Shown: positions 35,737 to 44,556, counted from the stretch's first letter. The stretch: 64,000 bases of DNA from Lujinxingia vulgaris (GCF_007997005.1 NZ_VOSL01000031.1:1-64000), one strand, 5' to 3'. The notes: a model not told the origin generated them from the sequence alone. Program-made: numbers and translations.

Positions 35737-36690
35737 ATGAACTGGATGAAGACGATGCGTTTGAGCGTGATGGTGCTCCTGACCAGCGGGTTGATCGCCG
35801 GCTGTAGCTCGGACCCCAACGTCGATGATCCGGCCGATGTGGGGCAGGAGGATGTGTTGCCTGATGAAGATGCCTCCGACGCTGGCGATGTCGATGAGCA
35901 AGACGTCTGCCTGGCGCTGCCCTCCTGCGAAGAAGGGTTTGAAGAGGTCGACAGCTGCGAAGGCTTGGAGCCCTGCGACGAAGTCACGCTCTGCGGCACG
36001 ACGATCCTCTGCGCCGAAGAAGGCAGCTGCACCGAGGTGCCCGTCTGCGGTGCGGAAGAAGCCGAAGTGGAGAGTTGCAACGGTTACGCGGCCGAAGACT
36101 GCGACGCGGTGGAAGCCTGCGGCGAACAGGTGCTCTGCGTGCCGCAGGACGCCACCTGTGATGCGGATCTTGCCGGCTGCGGTGAGACGCTCACCAAAGT
36201 GGAGAGCTGCGAGGGGATCGACGGGTGCATTGAGTTGAGCGCTTGCGGTGAAACCTACGGCTGCGCGCCCGAGGTCGATACCTGCGACGCCGAGCCGGTC
36301 TGCGACGCTGGCGAGGTTGAGGTCGACAGCTGCGATGGTCTCGATGAGTGCCGCGAGGTGACGATGTGCGGCGACACGATCCTGTGCGCCCCCGAGGTCA
36401 CCGACCCCTGCGATCCGGCCGGCTACACCTGCCCGGACGGTCTGGAGGCGGTCGCCGGAGAAGATTGCACCGTCGATCTGGGGCCGGACAGCGACCGGAT
36501 GTGCTTCACCGTCGAGATCTGCCCGGACGTCAACGTCTTCTGCCGCGGCCCGGTGGTGGACTGCACCACCGATTACGACATCTGCCCGGCGGGCTACACC
36601 TCGCGCGAAGACTGCGATGATGCCACCCGGGAGTGCGGCATCACGCTGGTGTGCGACGACATCGGCGGCTGTGAGGCCGACGCGCTTTAA
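35737..36690 (+). CDS. Cys-repeat lipoprotein
   Basis: A 317-residue lipoprotein: signal peptide MNWMKTMRLSVMVLLTSGLI ending AGC, an acidic tether (DDPADVGQEDVLPDEDASDA and onward), then about six tandem Cys-rich repeats of roughly 40-47 residues. Each repeat has the pattern C-x(5-6)-C, then V-x-S-C-x-G, then C-x(5)-C-x(5)-C (for example ALPSCEEGFEEVDSCEGLEP followed by CDEVTLCGTTILC), suggesting small disulfide-knit modules. The last two repeats are more diverged. AAGGGAG lies five bases before the ATG. No known family recognised; secreted or surface location is clear. Confidence 0.82.
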   Translation: MNWMKTMRLSVMVLLTSGLIAGCSSDPNVDDPADVGQEDVLPDEDASDAGDVDEQDVCLALPSCEEGFEEVDSCEGLEPCDEVTLCGTTILCAEEGSCTEVPVCGAEEAEVESCNGYAAEDCDAVEACGEQVLCVPQDATCDADLAGCGETLTKVESCEGIDGCIELSACGETYGCAPEVDTCDAEPVCDAGEVEVDSCDGLDECREVTMCGDTILCAPEVTDPCDPAGYTCPDGLEAVAGEDCTVDLGPDSDRMCFTVEICPDVNVFCRGPVVDCTTDYDICPAGYTSREDCDDATRECGITLVCDDIGGCEADAL

Positions 36691-36742
36691 GACGCCTCTC
36701 TCGATCTCCACGCGGTTTGGAGGTCTGAAGGGTGATGTGAAG

Positions 36743-36774
36743 AAGGGCGGCCCGTTGAGGGGCCGCCCTTTTTT
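36743..36774 (+). terminator. intrinsic terminator
   Basis: AAGGGCGGCCC, loop GTTGAGG, GGCCGCCCTT and a T-run, after the Cys-repeat lipoprotein. Confidence 0.88.
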
Positions 36775-36938
36775 GATGTCGGGGCGCAAAGGAGTGCTCT
36801 GTACGGGCGGCATGAACTTCCGACGTGATCCTTGCGACAGCTTGCCACCTTGCACCCGGCGCAATTTCTGCGAAGGTATCGCGCAATGCGACGCGAGGGT
36901 CGCGGCGCAAGCAGGTTAATCGACGCACGAGGCAGACG

Positions 36939-37298
36939 ATGAGCGGTGAGATGTTGCCGGTGTTAAAGCTGGCCAAATACGCGGGGCTGATGCTCTTTGC
37001 GGCCGGCGCGGCGCTGACCTTTCTTGGCGAGGGGGAGCGCCTGCGCCAGCGGGCGGCCTATGTGGTGGCCGCCCCCGGCTATATGGCGACCTGGGGTGGC
37101 GGGATGGTGATGGTGGGTTTTTACAACCACGCGCTCTTCAGCGGCTGGATCGTCGTGACATTCTTGCTGATGACGGCGGTGATGAACGCCGTGATGTGGT
37201 CAGCAGCGGCCGAGGGCAGACGGAGCGCGGCGCTGGCACTTGTCAGCGCGCTGGCGCTGGTGGGATGCGTGGGGCTGATGGTGTTTCGGCCCTTCTGA
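36939..37298 (+). CDS. small membrane protein
   Basis: A 119-residue protein with three or four hydrophobic helices (KYAGLMLFAAGAALTFLGEG; a middle pair including MVMVGFYNHALFSGWIVVTF; and a C-terminal one, ALALVSALALVGCVGLMVF). GAGG six bases before ATG 36939 supports this start, excluding the longer upstream open frame. It is followed 55 bases later by a DUF3817 membrane protein on the same strand, probably one transcript. I do not recognise the family. Confidence 0.7.
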   Translation: MSGEMLPVLKLAKYAGLMLFAAGAALTFLGEGERLRQRAAYVVAAPGYMATWGGGMVMVGFYNHALFSGWIVVTFLLMTAVMNAVMWSAAAEGRRSAALALVSALALVGCVGLMVFRPF

Positions 37299-37353
37299 GC
37301 AGGTTTAAGCGGGTGATCTGAGGCCGCGGTCTTAACAGGCAGTGAGGCAAGAC

Positions 37354-37656
37354 ATGAAGCTAGTTTCGCTCAAAACATTCGGGCTCATCGAAGGGCTCTC
37401 GATGGTGGTGCTGCTCTTTGTGGCGATGCCCATGAAGTATGTGTGGGATCAGCCCCAGATGGTGCGTGTGGTGGGGATGGCCCACGGGGTGTTGTTCATG
37501 ATCTTTGTGGCGTGGGTGCTCGTGGAGGCGTTTCGCACGAAGTGGACGCTGGAGAAGACCGCAGGAGCGCTGGCGGCGTCGGTGATTCCCTTTGCGCCTT
37601 TTGTGGTGGATCTCTCGTCGGGGGCGGCGGAGCGTGGGGAGGAGGCGGTGGGTTGA
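37354..37656 (+). CDS. DUF3817 integral membrane protein
   Basis: A 100-residue protein with the DUF3817 pattern: FGLIEGLSMVVLLFVAMPMK, a conserved KY, then VVGMAHGVLFMIFVAWVLVE and a third helix ending PFVVDL. DUF3817 proteins are small inner-membrane proteins of unknown function. The ATG at 37354 has GAGG six bases upstream; the in-frame ATG at 37342 does not. Likely co-transcribed with the membrane protein before it. Confidence 0.8.
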   Translation: MKLVSLKTFGLIEGLSMVVLLFVAMPMKYVWDQPQMVRVVGMAHGVLFMIFVAWVLVEAFRTKWTLEKTAGALAASVIPFAPFVVDLSSGAAERGEEAVG

Positions 37657-37945
37657 GGGGGGCGCCGGGGTTCGCGGTGAGGGACGGTTTGTGCGGAGGG
37701 GCGGAAGGGCGCGTGTTGGGGTTATGTGGTTATGTGGTTGCGGGACGCCGAGTGTTGCGACGTGGGTCGATTCGTGTGGGCGGTTGGGGGTTCGCGTGTT
37801 GGGGTTATCTGGTTGTGGTTGTGGGGCGCGGAGTTTTACGGGGTGGGGCGATTCGTGTGGGCGGTTGGGGTTTGAGGGGTGGTTGGGCCGCCCGGCCGAG
37901 CTGACCGAGAGATGGACATCGGTCAGCATAACTGCGGGTGAAACA
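37657..37945 (+). repeat. G/T-rich family 3 repeats and one REP-like copy
   Basis: Two to three units containing GTGGGTCGATTCGTGTGGGC or GGGGCGATTCGTGTGGGCGG, GGTTGGGG and GTTATGTGGTTGTGGG runs (37657-37895), followed by a family 1 repeat, GACCGAGAGATGGACATCGG (37902 onward). No gene is supported in the gap. Confidence 0.75.
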
Positions 37946-37985
37946 CAGGATGGGCGCGATTCTGTATGTGCGACAAAAGGGATGT

Positions 37986-39233
37986 TTACTCTTCGGGGGC
38001 GTAGCGCATAAGCAGCGCGTTGGAGACAACCGGGATTTGACCTTTTGCGGTGTGCAGACGGGCTTGTCGCTTAAAAGGGTCTGGGACAACGACAACCTTG
38101 TAAGAGGCGTACTCTTCTGTCAGCTCGACGGTGAGAGGGAGGCGAAAGCCACGGTCACGCTCCCAATCGTAGATGACCCACCCGTCGACAAGGGGAGGCA
38201 TGGAGGGGGGCTCGAGCAGAAACATGTCGATCACTTCTTCATTGCGCAGCACGTAATAGAGGTTCTGACCGGTTGTATAGGTGTCCATAATTTCGCCATT
38301 AATGGTGAAAAAGTCGAACATGACTTCGCGCCGGGGGCTGTCGAAGGCGCGCGTGAGATGGCCGGCGGGGATCGGATTCATCCACGACCACTGAGTCCAG
38401 TCAAAGATGTCGGTGGGCGGGGCGAGAAAGGCATAGTCGAGTTCGCCCACGTAGCCACCGGCTGCGGTGTTTTCCCAGACAACAGCTTCGTTCTGACGAT
38501 CCTCGACTTCGGCATGAGGATAAAAGAAGTAACTTCCATAATAGATTGTATAGGTTCGATGATACGCCGCTCCCCCCTCGAAAAAAAAGCGTTGGTCTTC
38601 AGCGGGTTGCCAGACAGGTAAGACGAGAAGTTGAACATTGTACGTGCCTTTCTCTGGAAAGGCCCAGGGTGGGATCACGAACGTAGAGTTGAAGTACGTA
38701 TAGGGTTCGCGATAGATGGTTTGGACGGTTGAGTAGTCGCTCTCAGGCCAGGATTCGATTTCCTCCATCGAGGGAAAGGAAGGGCCTTCAACTTCGATGT
38801 ATCGAATGGGTAACGGTCGCCCTTCATGAAGGGCGACGACCTGAAACTCGCCGGGAAGCCAGAAATAACGATCACTCTGGACGGTGGCGCTGTCGATCAC
38901 GACATACTCACCTTCATAGAGCATCATCTCACGATTAAAAGGAACGGTGGCGATGTGTGGGCGGGAGCTTTGAGCACTGTGCTGGAGTGCGTCGTTGCAA
39001 GTCGGGTCCTCACACTCGTAGATTTCTTCGAGACCTTCCTGGTAAAACTCCGGGCCGACGGGCTTGATGAACTCTTCTTCTGTATCCGGTGAATTGCCTG
39101 TGTCCGGGCTGTCAGGTGCAACGTCCGGCTCATCAACCCGTATAGGTGGTGGCGTTTCATGGGTGCTGCCACATGCGCTTATTGCCAGCAAAGTAAATGC
39201 AAGGGCTAACGTCGTTGGGGGCAGAGCGCGCAT
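37986..39233 (-). CDS. lipoprotein of unknown function
   Basis: A 415-residue lipoprotein: signal peptide MRALPPTTLALAFTLLAISA then the acylated Cys, an acidic Pro/Asp tether (DEPDVAPDSPDTGNSPDTEE), and a mature domain rich in aromatic residues (YRTYTIYYGSYFFYPHAEVE-like region, FDWTQWSWMNPIP). One Cys pair (ECEDPTC) is near the N-terminus of the mature part. I recognise no family. The gene lies 93 bases downstream of another lipoprotein gene on the same strand, so the two may be co-transcribed. GAGAAG lies just before the start. Confidence 0.7.
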   Translation of the reverse strand: MRALPPTTLALAFTLLAISACGSTHETPPPIRVDEPDVAPDSPDTGNSPDTEEEFIKPVGPEFYQEGLEEIYECEDPTCNDALQHSAQSSRPHIATVPFNREMMLYEGEYVVIDSATVQSDRYFWLPGEFQVVALHEGRPLPIRYIEVEGPSFPSMEEIESWPESDYSTVQTIYREPYTYFNSTFVIPPWAFPEKGTYNVQLLVLPVWQPAEDQRFFFEGGAAYHRTYTIYYGSYFFYPHAEVEDRQNEAVVWENTAAGGYVGELDYAFLAPPTDIFDWTQWSWMNPIPAGHLTRAFDSPRREVMFDFFTINGEIMDTYTTGQNLYYVLRNEEVIDMFLLEPPSMPPLVDGWVIYDWERDRGFRLPLTVELTEEYASYKVVVVPDPFKRQARLHTAKGQIPVVSNALLMRYAPEE

Positions 39234-39326
39234 AGGCTTCTCGGTGGTAAGATTAGAAGGCTCGCCGCGGGCAGCTAGCGCTCGCGGCGAGCCGAGGTGT
39301 ATCGGTGATTTTATAGCGTCAATGCG

Positions 39327-40473
39327 TTAACCGGGGCAGTCCGCATAGGCGGCGCCGTTGGTTTTGACGTTATCTTTGTCTTCCTCATTCGGTGTGCCGA
39401 ATTCAAACAACGCATTGCCTTTGGTGCACGACTCGGTGTTGTTTGCGGGAGTGTTGGCGCTGGCCACTTTCACGAAGGAGAGGTCAAGGGCACGAGCGTT
39501 GTTGGCAGACGTGATTCGGTAGGCGATTTGCGGCTGGGTCTGTGTGGCGGCGAAGACGTTCATCTCAAGCGATAAGGTCTCGGCCGTGGAGCAGGAGCGC
39601 TCCCAGGTGATGGGAGTTGTGCCAGCGACTACGTAGGTGCAGGGCGCCACGTTGTACTGGTAGCAATTGGTGACGTTTTTGATCTGGGCGTAGGCTTCGC
39701 TGTTGTAGACCGCGTCCGGATAACCTACGTAGAAGGGGCTGTAGAACTTGTTGAGGTCGGCGCGCCAGGCGCCGGAGCTGGTGAAAAGCGTGGCGCTGTC
39801 AACGAGTTGGGTGAGAGGGTTGAGGTTGAAGGCAGTGATGGGCGGGCTGTTGAGCGTATTGACCTGAGCGAGCTGGGTGCTGTTGAGCTTGCTGTAGTCG
39901 ATATCGTAGTCGTGAAAGCGATCGGGGTTGATGTACTGGGCGGTCATGTCGACGCCATCAATGTAGATGCGTCCCTTCTCGTCGGTGAGGGCGTCGTAAA
40001 TGAAGACGCCTGTGGAGGTGTCGAGGAGGTAATCACCATCGGATTTGATGGTGGAGCCTTCGACGCTGAGGAAGAAGGTGGTGGTCTGCACGTCCACACC
40101 CAGGAGTGTGGAGAGGGTGTCGAGGTAGTCTTCTTCGGACTTATAATGTCCCTGGCCAGGGGCGGTGGGGATGACGCCGTTATTGAGGGCGTCGGCGTCG
40201 ATGCGGATGTTAAAGTCCACTCCGGGCTCTTTGGCCGCCTGGATGGAGCGCCAGCCGGGGTTGGCTACCGTGTCTTGCCAGAGGCTGGCGTTGCCGGCGT
40301 CGATAAAGTCGGTCGTGAAGAGGCATTGGGTGCCGGAGGCCTGAGCCACGGTGCCAACAGCCTCGGTCGGTGTCGGGTGCTCTACGTTGGTGTCACCACA
40401 CGCCCCCCCCCCCGAAAAGGGTAAGGGTCGCGGCGAGCGAAAAGCCGGTGAAGCGTTTTGAATCGAACATCAT
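39327..40473 (-). CDS. lipoprotein with frameshift in a G11 tract (possible phase variation)
   Basis: Translation from the ATG at 40473 (GGAG at 5 bases) gives a signal peptide MMFDSKRFTGFSLAATLTLF that enters a run of 11 G on the coding strand and then hits a stop (TGA) four codons later. Removing one G, or adding two, gives ...LFGGGACGDTNVEHP and joins perfectly to the long open frame that ends at 39327, making a lipoprotein of about 381 residues with the acylated Cys right after the tract. As sequenced the gene is off. The mature domain (GHYKSEEDYLDTLSTLLGVD, FIYDALTDEKGRIYIDGVD, several Cys near the C-terminus) is not of a family I recognise. A TATAAT at 40561-40566 (minus strand) may be its -10 box. 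Confidence 0.75.
40403..40413. repeat. homopolymer tract C11 (G11 on coding strand)
   Basis: Eleven consecutive C on the plus strand lie inside the signal-peptide region of the lipoprotein gene 39327-40473. Length 10 or 13 would restore the reading frame. It is the only such long homopolymer I noticed in the window. Confidence 0.9.
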
Positions 40474-40639
40474 TGAGTCTCCATAAAGACATGGTTATCC
40501 CGTTACCATGCTACCCTTAGCACGGTTTCCGAATCCACCTCCCCCACGCGGAGAGTGCGAATTATAAAGTCAGGCTAGCGAGGTGATGACGGTGGTGTCA
40601 AATTCGATTGGGTGAGGTTTACATTGGTTTACTCTGAAG

Positions 40640-40862
40640 GGGGTTCGCGGTGTGGGGCGGCTCGTGTGGGCGGCTGAGGGTTCGCGTGTTGGGGTTATGT
40701 GGTTGTGGGACGCCGCGTTTTGCGGGGTGGGTCGATTCGTGTGGGCGGCTGAGGGTTCGCGTGTTGTGGTTAGGTGGTTGAGGGGTTGGGTGGTTGTGGG
40801 GCGCCGAGTTTTGCGGGGTGGGTGGATTCGTGTGGGCGGCCGGGGTTTGAGGGGAGGTTAGG
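40640..40862 (+). repeat. G/T-rich family 3 repeats
   Basis: Three units sharing CGTGTGGGCGGCTGAGGGTT, GTTGTGGG and TTTTGCGGGGTGGGT; unit starts are 75 and 91 bases apart because the GGTTG run varies in length. No gene is supported in 40474-40939. Confidence 0.75.
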
Positions 40863-40877
40863 ATAGGGGAGATTATG

Positions 40878-40909
40878 AAAAAGGCGACCCGTTCGGGTCG
40901 CCTTTTTTT
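40878..40909. terminator. intrinsic terminator
   Basis: AAAAAGGCGACCC-GTTC-GGGTCGCCTTTTTTT. It lies 30 bases downstream of the stop of the oligopeptidase gene and can act on both strands. Confidence 0.88.
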
Positions 40910-40939
40910 AATGTTTACAGGGGGATATGTGTCATGGTG

Positions 40940-43165
40940 TTAATCGGTTTTGGAGGCTTCGGCGCTTTCGCTCGCGGAGCTGTCGGTGCTTGTGTCGGGG
41001 TGGGCGGCGAGTGGGTTGTTTGAGGCGCCGAGGCGGTCCAGGACAAAGGCGTAGGTGAAGGCGGTCTCGCGGAAGTAAGCGTAGCGGCCCGAGGCGCCGC
41101 CGTGGCCGGCGCCCATATTGGTTTGCAGCAGGGTGAGGTTGTCGTCGGTGCGGGTGTGGCGCAGGCGGGCGACCCATTTGGCGGGTTCCCAGTAGTGGAC
41201 GCGGGGGTCGTTGAGGCCGGCGGTGACCAGCAGGTGGGGGTAGGCCTGGGCGGTGACGTTGTCGTAGGGGGAGTAGGCGAAGATGGTCTCAAAGGCCTCG
41301 GGGGTGTTGGGGTTTCCCCACTCGGTGTACTCGACGACGGTCAGGGGGAGGGAGGCGTCGAGCATGGTGTTGATGACGTCGACGAAGGGAACGTCGGCGA
41401 CGGCGGCTTCGAAGAGGTCGGGGCGCTGGTTGAGGACGGCGCCGATGAGCAGGCCGCCGGCGGAGCCACCGTTGATGGCCAGGCGCTCGGGGGATGTGTA
41501 GCCGGTCTCAATCAGGTGCTCGGCGCTGGCGATGAAGTCGGTGAAGGTGTTTTGTTTGCTGGCGAGTTTGCCGTCGAGGTACCACTGCCGGCCCATTTCG
41601 CCGCCGCCTCGGATGTGCGCGATGGCGAAGATCACGCCGCGCTCTAAGAGCGAGATGCGGGAGGCGGAGAAGTAGGGATCGTAGTTCATGCCGTAGGCCC
41701 CGTAGCCCAGCAAAAAGAGGGGATGGGAGCCGTCGAGTGCAATGCCCTTTTTGTGGACGATGGAGATGGGGACCTGCGCGCCATCGGGGGAGGTGGCGTA
41801 GATGCGGCTGCTCTCGTAGAGGTCGCGGTCATAGTGGTGGACGGTGGTCTCTTTTTGAAGATCGAGGGACCGGGTGGGCAGCGTGTAGTCGAAGACCGAG
41901 CGCGGGGTGATGAGTGAGCTGTAGGTAAAGCGGATGGTGTCGGCCAAAAACTCGGGGTTTTCACTAAAGCGCAGCGAGTAGGTCTGCTCGGGCATGGCGA
42001 TGGTGTGCTCCTCGCCGGTTTCGAGGTTGCGGGCGCGCAGGCGAGGGGAGCCGGCGTGGCGCTCTTCAAAGATCCACCAGTCTTTGAAGGTGTGGACGGC
42101 GCGAAGGAGGGTTTCGGGGCGGTGGGGGATGACCTCTTGCCAGGCGTCTTTTGAGAGGTTGTCGGTGGGGGTGCGCATCAGCTTGAAGTTGATGGCGTCT
42201 TCGTTGGTGACGATGAGCAGATCGTCGCCGTGGTGGGCGACGCTGTACTCGATGCCGGGGGCGCGGGGGGCCACCACGCGGAAGTCGTCTTCGGGGGTGT
42301 TGGCGTCGAGGATGTGTTCTTCGCCGCTGGCGTTGCTCCAGAGGGTGAGCTGCAAAAAGTCGCCGCTGCGGGTCTTGCCGACGTAGGCGTAGAAGGCCTC
42401 GTCTTCTTCGTGGAAGACGAGCTCGTGGTCGGCGTCGGGCTCATCGAGGCGCATGCGGAAGACCTTGTCGGGGCGATGCGCGCTGTCGAGGGTGGTGTAG
42501 AAGAGGGTGGTGTTGTCGTTGGCCCAGGCCACCGATGAGGTGTTCTCGATGGGGCCTGCGACGTGGGTGCCGCTCTCAATATCGAGCACGTGCAGGGCGT
42601 AGCGTTCGTTGCCGGAGGTGTCGAGGGCGTAGGCGAGCAGGCGGTGATCGTCGCTGAGCTCATAGGCGCCGAGGGCGAGGTAGTCGTGACCTTCGGCGAG
42701 CTCGTTGAGGTCGAGCAAGACCTCCTCATCGGCGTCGAGGCTGCCGCGTTTGCGGGCATAGATGGGATAATCCTGCCCCTCGACGGTGCGGGAGTAGTAA
42801 AAAAAGTCGCCGCGGCGCACGGGCACCGAGAGGTCGGTTTGATCGATGCGCGAGAGGATCTCCTGGTAGATGGACTCCTGAAGCTCCTCGGTGTGGGCCA
42901 TGGCGGCTTCGGCGTAGGCGTTTTCGGCTTCCAGGTAGGCGATGGTCTCGGGGTTGTCGCGATCGCGCAGCCAGGCGTAGGGGTCGACGAGCGTGCGGCC
43001 GTGAATCTCGGTGACGCTCTCGATGCGTTGGGCGGTGGGCGGCGCGATGGCGGGTGAGGTCGCCTCTTCGGTGGGGGCGGAGTCGGCGGAGGGGGTGGGT
43101 GAGGCGCAGGCGGCAAGGCCCAGTGTGAGGGCGGCGCTAAGCGATGTGAGGCGGTGAAGGTGCAT
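40940..43165 (-). CDS. ptrB: oligopeptidase B-like S9 serine peptidase, lipoprotein
   Basis: A 741-residue prolyl-oligopeptidase-family (S9A) enzyme that cleaves peptides after basic residues if it follows oligopeptidase B. The N-terminal segment DPYAWLRDRDNPETIAYLEA, the seven-bladed propeller, and the alpha/beta hydrolase domain are all present: catalytic Ser in NGGSAGGLLIG, Asp in TAGLNDPRVHYWEPAKW, His in GAGHGGASGR. The family RGGGEMGRQWYLDGK segment is intact. Unlike most oligopeptidase B it begins with a lipoprotein signal (ALTLGLAACASPT) and a Thr/Glu/Pro tether, so it should be anchored outside the cytoplasm. It is single, with a terminator close downstream. Confidence 0.92.
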   Translation of the reverse strand: MHLHRLTSLSAALTLGLAACASPTPSADSAPTEEATSPAIAPPTAQRIESVTEIHGRTLVDPYAWLRDRDNPETIAYLEAENAYAEAAMAHTEELQESIYQEILSRIDQTDLSVPVRRGDFFYYSRTVEGQDYPIYARKRGSLDADEEVLLDLNELAEGHDYLALGAYELSDDHRLLAYALDTSGNERYALHVLDIESGTHVAGPIENTSSVAWANDNTTLFYTTLDSAHRPDKVFRMRLDEPDADHELVFHEEDEAFYAYVGKTRSGDFLQLTLWSNASGEEHILDANTPEDDFRVVAPRAPGIEYSVAHHGDDLLIVTNEDAINFKLMRTPTDNLSKDAWQEVIPHRPETLLRAVHTFKDWWIFEERHAGSPRLRARNLETGEEHTIAMPEQTYSLRFSENPEFLADTIRFTYSSLITPRSVFDYTLPTRSLDLQKETTVHHYDRDLYESSRIYATSPDGAQVPISIVHKKGIALDGSHPLFLLGYGAYGMNYDPYFSASRISLLERGVIFAIAHIRGGGEMGRQWYLDGKLASKQNTFTDFIASAEHLIETGYTSPERLAINGGSAGGLLIGAVLNQRPDLFEAAVADVPFVDVINTMLDASLPLTVVEYTEWGNPNTPEAFETIFAYSPYDNVTAQAYPHLLVTAGLNDPRVHYWEPAKWVARLRHTRTDDNLTLLQTNMGAGHGGASGRYAYFRETAFTYAFVLDRLGASNNPLAAHPDTSTDSSASESAEASKTD

Positions 43166-43254
43166 GGGGGGCTCGAGGGTTGGGGCGATTCGAAGACGTC
43201 GTGAGTTCTCAGCGTTGCAGCGGGGAGATTAGCGAGAGGTGGGAGGTGGGGACA

Positions 43255-43435
43255 AGGTTGGGGGGCGTGCGTTTTGTGGTTGGGTGGTTGTGTGGTTGTG
43301 TGGTTGTGGGGCGTCGGGGTTTGCGATGTGGGTCGATTCGTAATGGACGGTTGGGGTTCGCGGGTTGTGGTTGTGAGGTTGTGAGGTTGGGTGGCTGTGG
43401 GGCGTCGGGGTTTGCGATGTGGGTCGATTCGTGTG
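43255..43435 (+). repeat. G/T-rich family 3 repeats
   Basis: Two units with GGGGCGTCGGGGTTTGCGAT and GTGGGTCGATTCGT, separated by GGTTGTGTGGTTGTG runs; a further fragment follows the hairpin element at 43545-43592. No gene is supported in 43166-43731. Confidence 0.75.
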
Positions 43436-43437
43436 TG

Positions 43438-43542
43438 CCGAGCTCACTCAGGACGACGCTGACTGCGTCGCTGCGTCCTCGCGGTGGCGCTGCCACAGCT
43501 TCGTCCTGGCTCCTTGTCAGGCCTCGCCCTGAACGAGCTCGG
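43438..43542. repeat. hairpin element family 2, complete copy
   Basis: Outer arms CCGAGCTC (43438-43445) and GAGCTCGG (43535-43542) are perfectly complementary, next to CAGG / CCTG. The inner hairpin GTGGC-GCT-GCCAC is at 43484-43496. Flanked by G/T-rich repeats on both sides. Confidence 0.8.
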
Positions 43543-43731
43543 GTTGGGGGGCGTGCGTGTTGAGGTTGCGGGGCGTCGGGGTTTGCCGGGGGTGCGTTAG
43601 GTGATCGTAAAACGATGATTCGCCGGTTCGTCTTTTTTGCTTTCGGTCGCCATAGTCGAGAAAGAACACCTGAGGATCGTCTGGGAGGTAGGCTTCCAGA
43701 GATCGTCGGGTCCCTGGCTCAGGAGAGCGTC

Positions 43732-44085
43732 ATGGCGTCGAAGCGAGAGAAGGCACATTTGATCATTCATGGGGCGGCAAGCGCGGCAGGAGCCGTGGGT
43801 GCGGGGATGGCACAGTTGCCAGGGTCGGATAATGCGATCATTACGCCGATTCAGGTGGGCATGATCGTGGCGTTGGCGGATGTCCATGGTCAAAAAATGG
43901 AGAAGGCCGGGGCGCTGGCGGTGCTTTCATCATTGTCGGCCGGGATTGTGGGGCGTACGGCATCCCAGTTTCTGGTGGGTTGGATTCCGGGTGTGGGCAA
44001 CGCTATCAACGCGGGTACCGCGTTTTCGATTACCGAGGCTATCGGATGGGCGGCGTACCGGTATTTTGATCCTGACGAAGGGTGA
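43732..44085 (+). CDS. DUF697-like (YcjF-type) small membrane-associated protein
   Basis: A 117-residue protein. The pattern SDNAIITPIQVGMIVALADV, a Gly/Ala-rich helical pair, VGWIPGVGNAINAGTAFSIT and EAIGWAAYRYF matches the conserved core of DUF697/YcjF-like domains, often found with GTPases or as small membrane proteins. ATG 43732 is selected because AGGAG is six bases upstream; the longer frame to 43615 overlaps repeat-flanking DNA. It stands alone; no GTPase gene is next to it. Confidence 0.72.
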   Translation: MASKREKAHLIIHGAASAAGAVGAGMAQLPGSDNAIITPIQVGMIVALADVHGQKMEKAGALAVLSSLSAGIVGRTASQFLVGWIPGVGNAINAGTAFSITEAIGWAAYRYFDPDEG

Positions 44086-44186
44086 TTCGCTGGTTGCACC
44101 CGGGGGGGATGTGCCCGAACCATGTCTGGCGTGGGGGGGGCGGCGAAGGGAGGACGCCTGGCAAGAAAACGCCGCGTGCTTGATGG

Positions 44187-44372
44187 GACCCCCTCGACGG
44201 GTGGGCGAGAGGCACGTGGAGCCAGTTTAGACCCCCTCGACGGGCTGGCGAGAGGCACGTGGAGCCAGTTCTGACCCCCTCGACGGGTGGGCGAGAGGCC
44301 CGGGGTGCCAGTTCTGACCCCCTCGACGGGGGGCCGAGAGGCACGTGGAGCCAGTTTTGACCCCCTCGACGC
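44187..44372. repeat. 43-bp tandem repeat
   Basis: Units start at 44187, 44230, 44273, 44316 and 44359 (exact 43-bp period), each GACCCCCTCGACGGG plus GGCGAGAGGCACGTGGAGCC with small variations. As 43 is not a multiple of 3, it is unlikely to encode a repeat protein. No gene is seen in 44086-44556. Confidence 0.9.
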
Positions 44373-44556
44373 CCCGTTTGGGGTATGGGCATGCGTTTGT
44401 GGTGATGCAGGACGGGCGTTGGCGTCGGTGAGCGCCTTGCGGGGGGAGGGCTGAATCGTGTAAAGCGCGTTGCTGTATGGACATGTGTGCCTAAGTGAGA
44501 GTGGGGCCGGCGCATAGGTCGCCGGGACGAGACGAGACTGAGGCAAGGGAGAGGCG

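Noticed and set aside
40561-40600. Sigma-70-like promoter for the frameshifted lipoprotein (TATAAT with TTGACA)
   Set aside because: TATAAT is clear, but the TTGACA lies about 30 bases away, too far for a normal -35/-10 pair; mentioned only as a possible -10.
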